A stretch of DNA of 7,771 bases from Aquifex sp. (GCA_015487405.1 WFPV01000175.1:1-7771), one strand, 5' to 3'. Positions 1 to 5,529 are shown, counted from the stretch's first letter. Made by a program: numbers and translations. The notes: generated by a model from the letters alone, not told the origin.

Positions 1-510
1 GTGGCAGAGGCGTTTTAGAAATTCAAGGCCCCTTTCCTTGTACTGGGTCAGTCTTCTGAATGTGATGTCTGCCCCAACGAAGTGAAGGTTGTAGCCGTTT
101 CTTTTTGCTATCTCGTAGGCTATCTTCCTGAGGGTTGTGTTCTCGAAAGCTGTCGTTGTCTTGGTTCTGAAGCTCAGCTTCACGTCCTTTGCGAGCGCCC
201 TTATGGTCATTTGAGAGCCGTTCCGCGAGAAGGAGTAAGTGTAGGAGTCTATGTAGAATGTTCCCGCAAACCTGTTCTGTTCTTCGTAGCCAAACTTAAC
301 GAGAAGTGACGAGCCTCTTGAAGGCGGGTTGTCCCTGAAGAAGAATGTGGGATCGGCGACGGTGATTTCAACGTCGTCCGTTTCGTCCTTTTCGAGCCCG
401 TCGTTGTCTATGTACCTAAAAGATATTAGGTAGGGTGTTATATAGGCGGAGACGTCTTGATTGTTCAGTTCAACGTAGAGATAAGGCTTGATGCCTAATC
501 TGGTACCCAC
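1..510 (-). CDS. D: Phage tail protein D (P2 late control D family), partial
   Basis: N-terminal 170 residues of a protein like P2 gpD, a component of contractile phage tails related to the trimeric baseplate hub/VgrG N-terminal domain. The C-terminus lies beyond position 1, so less than half of the usual roughly 350-400 residues is present. The visible part is beta-rich with the family style (KPYLYVELNN, DDVEITVADP, FGYEEQ, FAGTFYIDSY) followed by a helix (TLRKIAYEIAKRNGY). I chose the GTG at 510 because it is in frame, has GGAGG 10 nt upstream and gives a typical N-terminus (MGTRLGIKPYLYV); no in-frame ATG is near. The start overlaps the end of X by 16 nt, and X and U precede it in the P2 order. 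The Shine-Dalgarno lies in a perfect 6-bp hairpin, so translation probably depends on ribosomes finishing X. Family assignment is by eye; the gene context supports it strongly. Confidence 0.8.
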   Translation of the reverse strand, partial: MGTRLGIKPYLYVELNNQDVSAYITPYLISFRYIDNDGLEKDETDDVEITVADPTFFFRDNPPSRGSSLLVKFGYEEQNRFAGTFYIDSYTYSFSRNGSQMTIRALAKDVKLSFRTKTTTAFENTTLRKIAYEIAKRNGYNLHFVGADITFRRLTQYKERGLEFLKRLCH

Positions 511-698
511 GGAGGTTTTACCTCCTCTTCCGTTTCAACCACAACGTAAGGTATCCTGAGCTTCACTCCCGACGGCGGGTATGGCTTGCCTATGAACTGG
601 GGGTTTTCAAGGAGTATGGGTTCGTAGAGGTAGGGGTTCCCGTAGAACCTGTAGGCTATGGTGTCCCACCTGTCTCCCTCTTTAGCTATGTACTCCAT
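495..698 (-). CDS. X: Phage tail protein X (LysM-like)
   Basis: 67-residue protein of the P2 gpX family, small LysM-like tail proteins of contractile phages encoded between U and D and needed for tail assembly. The LysM signature is clear: GDRWDTIAYRFYGNPYLYEPILLENP (residues 8-33, given here in pieces GDRWDTIAYRFYG and ILLENP), then a conserved proline/glycine strand ending LRIPYV. The length equals that which I recall for P2 X. The C-terminal tail EEEVKPPWVPD is acidic and proline-rich. The ATG at 698 lies one base after the U stop codon, with an AAGGTGA ribosome site inside the end of U. The last 16 nt overlap the start of D. Highly supported by motif, size and position. Confidence 0.9.
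   Translation of the reverse strand: MEYIAKEGDRWDTIAYRFYGNPYLYEPILLENPQFIGKPYPPSGVKLRIPYVVVETEEEVKPPWVPD
511..525 (-). promoter_or_regulatory. Hairpin that sequesters the ribosome site of tail gene D
   Basis: On the minus strand the sequence GGAGGTAAAACCTCC folds as a perfect 6-bp stem (GGAGGT with ACCTCC) around an AAA loop and ends immediately before the GTG start of D. The 5' arm is the only Shine-Dalgarno-like sequence for D. The hairpin lies inside the coding sequence of X (codons for EEEVKPP), so a ribosome translating X would melt it. The structure is directly visible; the role in X-to-D translational coupling is inferred. Confidence 0.5.
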
Positions 699-699
699 A

Positions 700-1212
700 T
701 CAGCTCACCTTTTCAACGTAAGAGTATTCCTTGTCTTCAAGCTTACGTTTTTTGTAGTTGTATGCAGTCACCTGGATCTTCTCAGGCTTTTTCTTCTCTA
801 CCGCAGGTCCCTTCATTTTTATCTTCTTGGTTTGTATCTCCTTGGCTTTGAACTCGCTCAGCTCTATATCGCAGGTTATCTGAACGGGCTTTCCCCATGC
901 GTCTATCTGCTCGTAGCGTGCGGATATTTTCTGGAGCACATAATCACCTATAATCTGGGAAGCTACAATTAACTTTGCGGGCTCCCCCCGTTCTGCCAGC
1001 TCCTTGAGTTTGTTGTATTCTTCTCTCGGGTTGCACCATTCCCTGTGCCATTGAACCGAGAGGGTGAGTTTCTGAAGTTCCGTTCCCATGTGCTGGAGGA
1101 GGGAAGGAGGGAAAGTGGTTTCAAGTCTTGACCAGATGTACTCATTTTCTTCCGAGTGTTCTCTATACGAGAGGATCTCAAAGACCACATCCCCGAGCTG
1201 GGCGTACTGCAT
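700..1212 (-). CDS. U: Phage tail protein U (P2 gpU family)
   Basis: 170-residue protein of the P2 gpU family, which acts in tail completion in contractile phages. The N-terminus MQYAQLGDVVFEILSY is characteristic of the family, where tail U proteins begin with a short strand of the form YAQLGDI.F. A central helix (EYNKLKELAERGEPAKLIVA) is followed by GDYVLQKISARYEQID..GKPVQITCDIELSEF, the typical strand pair that ends the domain. The last 45 residues are lysine-rich (KKKPEKIQ, KKRKLEDKE), longer than the core domain needs. I chose ATG 1212; an in-frame TTG at 1248 would add 12 residues (MPFPEAFLKLTH), but the family start fits the ATG. Neither start has a strong ribosome site. X follows after one base. 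The usual neighbours E and T (tape measure) are not immediately upstream, which is unlike P2. Confidence 0.8.
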   Translation of the reverse strand: MQYAQLGDVVFEILSYREHSEENEYIWSRLETTFPPSLLQHMGTELQKLTLSVQWHREWCNPREEYNKLKELAERGEPAKLIVASQIIGDYVLQKISARYEQIDAWGKPVQITCDIELSEFKAKEIQTKKIKMKGPAVEKKKPEKIQVTAYNYKKRKLEDKEYSYVEKVS

Positions 1213-1276
1213 GTGAGTGAGTTTAAGAAAGGCTTCCGGGAAGGGCAAGGAATATTTTCAGATATTTCAAAGAGTC

Positions 1277-2113
1277 TCAGGAGCTGTAAGCTTTATGGTA
1301 GTCTTCTTCCTCAAACAGGTGAAAGATCATATCTTCTATGATTGGTTTTGCCACGATCTTGTTCCCTTCTCTTTCAAGCTTAAAAGAGAAATCAATGACA
1401 AGCATGTATTCCATTCCGTTGGCTCCCGTCACAGGGAATTTGATGCTCCTATACTCGTTCGGGTTTTTGTAAGCTGAGGAGATTGCGGTTAGTAACTTAG
1501 AAAGGTCTTCTTCTTTAAGACCCATAACATCCCACAGGCTCTTTATCACAAGGAACCCGTCAGGGTCTGCTTGAGGATCTGCACAGCCGGACAAAAGTCC
1601 TCTATCTTGCATACAGAACAAACGCAGTCTAATCTCTGGGGGTCGGGCCATGTCTCCAAAGTAAAATGTCGACTTGTATATAATCGACGCAAGAGTCTTA
1701 CCATCTTTTGCTATTAGAGCTTTATAGGAGAAGTTCTTTGAATACTCTCCTGTACCTCTGTATGTTCTTACCTTCGCTCTATACCCTTTCTCGGCTAAGG
1801 GGCTGAGCTTGTCCACTATCGCATCAACAACTTCCTTTGAAAAGACCGAGCCTTTATAGGGATCTTCCTGTTCCGCAGGTTCAAGAGATTCAGACTGAGG
1901 GGCCGAGTGTCCTGTCTTAGCTGCTCTTTCACCAGCAGCTTCCTGAGGAGCCGGTATAAGTCCTATTAAGCCTGCGAGTATTAGAAGGATAGCGGCTGCC
2001 GAGATCAGTTTTGGGTGTTTTCTGAAACCTTTTAGAGACTCACTCTCGGTGCGTGAAGCCTTCCACACGAGAAACAACATTACAAGACCTATGATGATCG
2101 CTATGGCTTCCAT
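1277..2113 (-). CDS. Unknown two-segment membrane protein in the repressor operon
   Basis: 278-residue protein that I do not recognise. Residues about 3-18 (EAIAIIIGLVMLFLVW) and 38-55 (ISAAAILLILAGLIGLIP) are membrane segments with a basic stretch between them (KGFRKHPK), so the loop is probably cytoplasmic and the large C-terminal part extracytoplasmic. A low-complexity linker rich in Ala, Glu and Pro (about 56-85) leads to a folded domain of about 190 residues with alternating strands and helices (YRAKVRTYRGTGEYSKNFSYKA, split here; IRLRLFCMQD; EYMLVIDFSFKL) and two cysteines near the middle (FCMQDRGLLSGC) that could pair. The ATG at 2113 has AAGGAGG six bases upstream; a GTG at 2119 abuts that site and is less likely. 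It begins 15 nt after the repressor stop on the same strand, so it is probably expressed from the repressor transcript in lysogens. This makes a superinfection-exclusion or host-conversion role plausible but unproven. Confidence 0.75.
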   Translation of the reverse strand: MEAIAIIIGLVMLFLVWKASRTESESLKGFRKHPKLISAAAILLILAGLIGLIPAPQEAAGERAAKTGHSAPQSESLEPAEQEDPYKGSVFSKEVVDAIVDKLSPLAEKGYRAKVRTYRGTGEYSKNFSYKALIAKDGKTLASIIYKSTFYFGDMARPPEIRLRLFCMQDRGLLSGCADPQADPDGFLVIKSLWDVMGLKEEDLSKLLTAISSAYKNPNEYRSIKFPVTGANGMEYMLVIDFSFKLEREGNKIVAKPIIEDMIFHLFEEEDYHKAYSS

Positions 2114-2128
2114 GCCCACCCTCCTTAT

Positions 2129-2782
2129 CTACAACTCCACTCCCTTCCATGCTTTTATACCTATGCCTATTATTCTATACCCTTCCGAGGGACGGACGGG
2201 AGGGTATTTTGGGTTGTCGGAGGTGAGGAACACGGTCCCGTTGAAACGTTCTATTCTCTTGACCATCAGCTCGCCGTCGTGGGTAGCTACTATTACTATC
2301 TTATTATTAGGTATATCATCACCGCTTCCTTCATAAGGCTTTGCTGCAACCACGTCTCCTTCGTGAAGGGTAGGCTCCATGCTGTCTCCGGACACTTCGG
2401 TCACAAAAGTTCCCTTTGGCAGAGTTTCCCAGACGTGTTTGGGTATGGGGAAGTGCCCTCTTACCTCCACATCCCCCTGGTCAACGGGGTAGCCTGCGCC
2501 CACACGGGCAACTATGGGGACCCAGACTATCTCTTCTTCCGGGATTATTCGGGCGTTGGGTTTGGGCTTGATGAACATCTCCCCCTTGCCCTCCTTGAGC
2601 CACTCATAACTGACCCCAAAAGTGTGGGAGATGAGGCGGAGGAGAGAGTCTCTCGGTTGCGTTTTCCCAGATTCTAATTCCGAAAGACGAGAACGAGCTA
2701 AGCCCAACGCTTTAGCCATTTCGCTCTGTGTAAGGTTTAAGCTTTTGCGTAAAAGTTTCAGCCTATCTTTGAATTCTTTCAT
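2129..2782 (-). CDS. LexA/CI-type phage repressor (XRE HTH plus S24 peptidase)
   Basis: 217-residue repressor that should hold the prophage silent and inactivate itself after DNA damage. Residues 4-62 are an XRE helix-turn-helix (LRKSLNLTQSEMAKALGL, SRLSELESGK). Residues about 88-215 are an S24 peptidase domain: putative cleavage site Ala96-Gly97 in VARVGAG, nucleophile Ser134 in VSGDSMEPTL, and general base Lys175 in ELMVKRI. All elements for RecA-stimulated autocleavage are present. The ATG at 2782 gives the standard HTH N-terminus; the reading frame stays open far upstream (to 3154) but that would run through the operators and the opposing Cro-like gene. The ribosome site is weak. The gene diverges from the Cro-like gene at 2912, and the 129-bp gap holds two operator-like palindromes. 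The membrane protein at 1277-2113 follows in the same operon. Confidence 0.93.
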   Translation of the reverse strand: MKEFKDRLKLLRKSLNLTQSEMAKALGLARSRLSELESGKTQPRDSLLRLISHTFGVSYEWLKEGKGEMFIKPKPNARIIPEEEIVWVPIVARVGAGYPVDQGDVEVRGHFPIPKHVWETLPKGTFVTEVSGDSMEPTLHEGDVVAAKPYEGSGDDIPNNKIVIVATHDGELMVKRIERFNGTVFLTSDNPKYPPVRPSEGYRIIGIGIKAWKGVEL

Positions 2783-2824
2783 TGGCGGATTTGGTAAAGT
2801 TTCCCATTTTCGCCATAAGTGAAT

Positions 2825-2855
2825 GTTATAGGAACATAAGATATTCGTATGTCCG
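2825..2855 (-). promoter_or_regulatory. Candidate leftward promoter of the repressor operon
   Basis: On the minus strand TATAAC (plus coordinates 2825-2830) resembles a -10 box. CGGACA (plus 2850-2855) matches the last four bases of a -35 box but with a long 19-bp spacer, so the promoter looks weak or dependent on activation. The -35 hexamer is one arm of the perfect palindrome at 2850-2864, so a bound regulator would touch polymerase here. The predicted leader to the ATG at 2782 is about 36 nt. The -10 is seen; the pairing and regulation are inferred. Confidence 0.4.
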
Positions 2856-2864
2856 AGACGGACA
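2850..2864. promoter_or_regulatory. Operator O1, perfect palindrome
   Basis: TGTCCGAGACGGACA is a perfect inverted repeat (TGTCCG, 3-bp centre, CGGACA) in the gap between the divergent repressor and Cro-like genes. It overlaps the candidate -35 of the leftward promoter. Size, symmetry and place fit a repressor or Cro dimer site. Which of the two HTH proteins binds it cannot be told from sequence. Confidence 0.75.
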
Positions 2865-2872
2865 CTTTCCTC

Positions 2873-2901
2873 TTGATTTGTTCCGTTTCGGACATTAAAA
2901 T
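2873..2901 (+). promoter_or_regulatory. Rightward early promoter
   Basis: TTGATT (2873-2878) and TAAAAT (2896-2901) are separated by exactly 17 bp, a good sigma70-type promoter. Operator O2 fills the spacer. Transcription should begin near 2908, only about 3-4 nt before the ATG of the Cro-like gene at 2912, so the early mRNA would be nearly leaderless, in agreement with the absence of a Shine-Dalgarno sequence there. Confidence 0.65.
2880..2894. promoter_or_regulatory. Operator O2, imperfect copy of O1
   Basis: GTTCCGTTTCGGACA shares 10 of the 12 arm bases of O1 and is centred 30 bp away, close to three helical turns, so two dimers could sit on the same DNA face. It lies wholly inside the 17-bp spacer of the rightward promoter, where occupancy should block polymerase. 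Similarity and spacing are visible; function is inferred. Confidence 0.7.
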
Positions 2902-2911
2902 AATCCCTACC

Positions 2912-3193
2912 ATGCAACCAGCCATAAGGGATATTGTAAAGGAGAGGGCGAGAGAAAGGGGAATATCTCTCAGACAGCTCGCTCAACTCCTCGGAGTAAC
3001 TAACGCCTACCTCCACGAAATCCTCAGAGGCTCCGGCGCCTCCCGTCCTCTTATCCGCAGGATCGCTCACATCCTCGATCTCCCCGACCTTCCCGAGAGG
3101 TATGAGCAATTCCTTCATGAGAGAAAGTCTGGCAGGGCAGAGGGCGGTTCTCAATCAAAAAAAGCCGTTGATTTGGATAAAAAGGAGGGATAA
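2912..3193 (+). CDS. Cro-like XRE-family regulator
   Basis: 93-residue DNA-binding protein divergent from the CI-like repressor, hence the likely Cro counterpart that represses the switch region in lytic growth. Residues 18-45 form an XRE-type helix-turn-helix (GISLRQLAQLLGVTNAYLHE), followed by a fourth and fifth helix (LIRRIAHILDLPDLPERYEQF). The last 25 residues are charged and probably disordered. An upstream in-frame ATG at 2849 would add 21 residues encoded by the operators and promoter, so I use the ATG at 2912, where the HTH fold begins normally. No ribosome site precedes it; the predicted transcription start is about 4 nt upstream. The ribosome site of the next gene (GGAGGG) overlaps the end of this one. 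First gene of the early operon. Confidence 0.85.
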   Translation: MQPAIRDIVKERARERGISLRQLAQLLGVTNAYLHEILRGSGASRPLIRRIAHILDLPDLPERYEQFLHERKSGRAEGGSQSKKAVDLDKKEG

Positions 3194-3196
3194 GCA

Positions 3197-3697
3197 GTGG
3201 GAAGAAGGAACCACCTTGACTTTGACAATCTTCAGATGTCCCGCAAAGTTAGCGAGTGGCTCTATCAGGAAATAGCTCATTCCAAAAAGCACATATCCCA
3301 TGTTGCCAAGGCTCTGGGAATAAGCGAGTGGAACCTCTACAAATACACAGACCCGGAAAGTGCTTCTAACAACTTCCCCGCTTTCCTGCTCCCGAGGTTC
3401 ACAAAAGCGGTCGGTAAGGGGCTTTTGGAAAGAATAGCTTGGGAGTCAGGTTATCTAATTGTCCCCATCCCGAAAGTGAACGGCAAGGTTGATCAACACG
3501 CCCTTGAACTCGTGGCTCAGGAAGCGAAAGAGCATGCGGAAGCGGTAGAGGAATTCGCCCGTGCGGTGGCGGATGGAAAGGTAACCCTGAGGGAACTGGA
3601 GAGTGTAAAGAAGGAAGCTTTTGAAGCTTTAGAAAAGCTCCTTGAGCTTGTCAAGTATGCGGAGAAGATAGCGGAGAAGGAGGTGAGGCGCCAATGA
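3197..3697 (+). CDS. CII-like phage regulatory protein (CP76 family)
   Basis: 166-residue protein resembling the phage 186 CII (Phage_CP76) family of transcription regulators that act in the choice of lysogeny. The N-terminal half is a helix-turn-helix region (ISHVAKALGISEWNLYKYTD, residues about 33-52), followed by the typical NNFPAFLLPRFTKAVG and LLERIAWESGYLIVPIPK segments (about 58-94). The C-terminal half is a long helix with DGKVTLRELESVKKEA and a heptad-like Leu pattern, which probably drives oligomerisation. The GTG at 3197 starts 3 nt after the upstream stop with GGAGGG about 7 nt before it; an ATG at 3236 is possible but would have no such site. The stop overlaps the next start as ATGA. 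Family call by motif style; DNA targets unknown. Confidence 0.75.
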   Translation: MGRRNHLDFDNLQMSRKVSEWLYQEIAHSKKHISHVAKALGISEWNLYKYTDPESASNNFPAFLLPRFTKAVGKGLLERIAWESGYLIVPIPKVNGKVDQHALELVAQEAKEHAEAVEEFARAVADGKVTLRELESVKKEAFEALEKLLELVKYAEKIAEKEVRRQ

Positions 3698-3855
3698 AGG
3701 GCTGGCAACCCCACCGCACCACTCTCGTCGTAGCCGCCATATACATCATAGCTCTAACCTTCCTCTGTGTCCACCTCTGGGAGCGTGTGCGGGAGCTTGA
3801 AACGGCACTTAGACTCTGCAGTTCTTTTTACTACCACACAGGAGGTTTGCCATGA
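3694..3855 (+). CDS. Small single-span membrane protein, unknown
   Basis: 53-residue protein with one clear membrane segment (residues about 10-28, TLVVAAIYIIALTFLCVHLW) after a short basic N-terminus (MKGWQPHRT), which suggests N-in topology. A short amphipathic stretch follows (ERVRELETALRLC), then a C-terminal tail with SSFYYHTGG. Cysteines 25 and 42. I do not recognise a family. It is supported by position: the ATG overlaps the CII-like stop (ATGA at 3694-3697), and its own stop overlaps the next start (ATGA at 3852-3855), the same coupling seen at the next junction. The GAGGCG in the end of the CII-like gene and GGAGGT at its own end serve as ribosome sites for this and the following gene. 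Small membrane proteins in early phage operons are common and mostly uncharacterised. Confidence 0.7.
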   Translation: MKGWQPHRTTLVVAAIYIIALTFLCVHLWERVRELETALRLCSSFYYHTGGLP

Positions 3856-4103
3856 GGAAGGTTGAGGAGTACATCGTCCTCCGGGACGGGTCAAGCACCT
3901 TAAGATTAGCCAAGCTGGACTGCCATTCCATACTCAGGAAAAGGGGGATAGTGATTCTCAGACATTCAGGTGCTGTAGAGACCTACGAACTTGCGAGCAT
4001 ACATACCCATAAGGGTGAGACGAAAGACGTCATTGAGTACGAGCTGGGAAAGTGTCTAAGGTGCATCAAGCTTGAAGATTCTACCAGGAGGGTAGCCATA
4101 TGA
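3852..4103 (+). CDS. Conserved-looking small protein, unknown
   Basis: 83-residue protein without a recognisable family. It appears to be an all-beta or alpha/beta domain: strands EEYIVLRDG, TLRLAKLD, GIVILRHSGAVETYEL and VIEYELGK, with a pair of cysteines near the end (KCLRCIKLED) and a third in LDCHSIL. The CxxC-like spacing (C-L-R-C) could bind metal or form a disulfide, but the other ligands are not evident. ATG at 3852 is preceded by AGGAGGT six bases upstream and overlaps the previous stop by ATGA; its stop overlaps the next start in the same way. Likely co-translated with the recombination-type protein downstream. Confidence 0.75.
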   Translation: MRKVEEYIVLRDGSSTLRLAKLDCHSILRKRGIVILRHSGAVETYELASIHTHKGETKDVIEYELGKCLRCIKLEDSTRRVAI

Positions 4104-4861
4104 AAGAACTCGCAAAACTTGAAGAACAGCCTCTTACTCCCGCTCCCGTGGCGGAGAGCGCTCTGGTGAGCGACGAGCAATACGAGAGGGCAAAAAAGCA
4201 CTTTGAACTCCTCAAGCGCTTTATCTCCGAACAGCTCACTCCGGGAGAGGATTACGGATACATGGTAGTCACGGACAAGAGAACGGGTGAGAAGAAGGTA
4301 ATCTCCGACAAGCCTATCCTGTTCAAATCTGGAGCGGAGAAGCTTCTCGCACTCTTGGGGCTTGCGCCTGTGTGGGACATAACCGAAGTGGAGGACTGGG
4401 ACAAGCCCTTTTTCCTCTACAAGGTAACATGCACCCTCGTATCCCGCTCTACCGGCAGAGCTGTTGCAGTGGGGCACGGAATAGCGTCCTCCAAAGAGAA
4501 GAAGTACCAGAGCGACAAGGTTGACCCCTACGACCTCCCTAATACGCTCCTGAAAATGGCAAAGAAAAGAGCACTTGTAGATGCGATACTTCAGGCAGGA
4601 GCGGGATTCTTCTTTGTATGGGAACAGGAAGCGGAAGACGAAGAGCTCCCACAGGAGCTGATAAAGAAGTTCTGGGCAACGGTCAGGAACCTGGGTTTTT
4701 CTGAGGAAGAGGTCAGGTCTGTTCTGGAGAAGGAATACGGCATTACCAGCACCAAGCAGATACCGCTTGCACGCTTCCAGGAAGTTCTCGGCAGGTTTGC
4801 TGAGCTGAGCCTTGAAAAACAACCCAAAAAACAGGGCAAGCTCATGGAGGGTCAGAAGTGA
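4100..4861 (+). CDS. Putative phage recombination (ssDNA-annealing-like) protein
   Basis: 253-residue protein. The core (residues about 44-176) has PGEDYGYM, KPILFKSGAEKLLALLGLAP, strands with FFLYKVTCTLVSRSTGRAVAVGHG, and then LPNTLLKMAKKRALVDAIL (146-164). The last motif recalls the basic helix of Rad52/Sak-type annealing proteins (A/KRA...), and the combination of KP.L.K.GAEKL with NT..KMA.KRA is one I know from many phage and integrative-element proteins placed among recombination genes. A C-terminal helical segment (FSEEEVRSVLEKEYG, RFQEVLGRFAEL; about 199-235) matches the small helical tail of such proteins. The N-terminal 20 residues are Pro/Glu-rich. It is the last gene of the early operon, with an ATGA overlap upstream. 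If correct, it would bind or anneal single-stranded DNA; no exonuclease gene is visible beside it. Gene certain, function moderately supported. Confidence 0.6.
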   Translation: MKELAKLEEQPLTPAPVAESALVSDEQYERAKKHFELLKRFISEQLTPGEDYGYMVVTDKRTGEKKVISDKPILFKSGAEKLLALLGLAPVWDITEVEDWDKPFFLYKVTCTLVSRSTGRAVAVGHGIASSKEKKYQSDKVDPYDLPNTLLKMAKKRALVDAILQAGAGFFFVWEQEAEDEELPQELIKKFWATVRNLGFSEEEVRSVLEKEYGITSTKQIPLARFQEVLGRFAELSLEKQPKKQGKLMEGQK

Positions 4862-5013
4862 GAAAGTCCTTCCATCTCGCCACCTCCCGGGAGGCTGCCG
4901 TCCCCCTTTCCTCCCTTTTTCAAAGGCCTCAAGGTACGTGGGTGGGCGGGGTCCAGACATGGGGGCGTTCCGGGCGCCCCCGCTTTAAAAAAGAGGTCTT
5001 TGAAGGAGGGCGT
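4862..5013. other. GC-rich, hairpin-rich spacer between convergent genes
   Basis: About 150 bases with no convincing gene, between the convergent ends of the recombination-type gene (+) and the 171-residue membrane protein (-). It contains the 12-bp palindrome CCTCCCGGGAGG (4883-4894), a 5-bp hairpin CCTTTTTCAAAGG (4914-4926), and the strong hairpin at 4961-4981. Composition is more GC-rich than its neighbours. Open frames crossing it on both strands are shadows. It probably holds transcription ends, and may be a junction where the downstream block was joined. Confidence 0.5.
4961..4981 (+). terminator. Possible terminator hairpin after the early operon
   Basis: GGGGGCG and CGCCCCC form a perfect 7-bp GC stem around TTCCGGG, 100 bp after the stop of the early operon. 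Only GCTTTAAAAAAG follows on the plus strand, so the U-tract is poor and termination would be weak or factor-assisted. On the minus strand no T-run follows either. Confidence 0.35.
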
Positions 5014-5018
5014 TCAAA
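4987..5018 (-). terminator. Possible weak terminator after the 171-residue membrane gene
   Basis: On the minus strand, overlapping the stop codon, TTTGAA (5018-5013) pairs with TTCAAA (5004-4999) around an 8-nt loop, and a run of six T follows after GACCTC. The stem is AT-rich and the T-run is displaced, so this is only a candidate. Confidence 0.2.
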
Positions 5019-5529
5019 AGTTCTCTGTAAGGAGCTTTCTGGTCTCTTCCAGATTGAAGGCTTCCTTTTGAACTCTCAGGTCTCTGAAGAGCTTTTCAAA
5101 CTTCCTCCACTCGGAAATGGGAGCGTCCTCAAGAGGGATCACATAGAAGGAGTTATTTATCTCATAAATGCCCACAAGCCAGCCGTTCTTGAGCCTGACT
5201 GTGTCCCTCAGCTTTCCAAGCTTCTTAACGGTTTCAATTGTAGCTCGGTGTTTTACTTCGCTTTCATCGACAGCTTCAGGGATTCTGAGAAAAGACCTAT
5301 AAATGAGCAATGTGAGCACAGGCGACAAAAACACGAGAGCTGTTCCTGCATATTCCTCAACAGGAGTAGTCTTCAAAAGCGAATAGGCGGTAAGGTTTGC
5401 AGTTACAGAGAGAACCAGAACAAGAAACATCCACATGACAGCATCCTCCTCCTCAAAAAAGAGCCACTTAGCTATGCGGGGGAGTGTTCGAAGGACGTCT
5501 TTGGCTACATTGTAGGTGCTACCGATCAT
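5014..5529 (-). CDS. Two-span membrane protein with cytoplasmic C-terminal domain, unknown
   Basis: 171-residue protein without a recognised family. A short amphipathic N-terminus (YNVAKDVLRTLPRIAKWLFF) precedes two membrane segments, about residues 32-51 (VMWMFLVLVLSVTANLTAY) and 61-77 (AGTALVFLSPVLTLLIY), separated by a short acidic loop (TTPVEEY). The C-terminal 90 residues are soluble and charged (ESEVKHRATIETVKKLGKL, GWLVGIYEINNSFYVIPLED, EWRKFEKLFRDLRVQKEAF); N-in/C-in topology fits the charges. The ATG at 5529 has GGAGGTGG four bases upstream, an excellent site; the frame is open up to 5640 but without support. A 254-codon frame on the other strand (4858-5622) is rich in Ser, Cys and His and is judged a shadow. 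The gene opposes the early operon and is divergent from the 97-residue gene. Confidence 0.75.
   Translation of the reverse strand: MIGSTYNVAKDVLRTLPRIAKWLFFEEEDAVMWMFLVLVLSVTANLTAYSLLKTTPVEEYAGTALVFLSPVLTLLIYRSFLRIPEAVDESEVKHRATIETVKKLGKLRDTVRLKNGWLVGIYEINNSFYVIPLEDAPISEWRKFEKLFRDLRVQKEAFNLEETRKLLTENF

Noticed and set aside
82..309. Short plus-strand frame at the left end
   Set aside because: Antisense to tail gene D, whose frame is continuous and recognisable over the same bases.
2849..2911. 21-residue N-terminal extension of the Cro-like protein
   Set aside because: These bases are the operators and the promoter, and the extension has no HTH-related content.
2783..3154. N-terminal extension of the repressor to 341 residues
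   Set aside because: It would be encoded across the operators and antisense to the Cro-like gene; the HTH begins normally at the ATG at 2782.
3983..4960. Long minus-strand frame, 325 codons
   Set aside because: It is almost entirely antisense to the recombination-type gene. The first 33 residues look slightly like a small-terminase start (PRPPTYLEAFEKG) but the similarity ends where the shadow begins, and there is no ribosome site.
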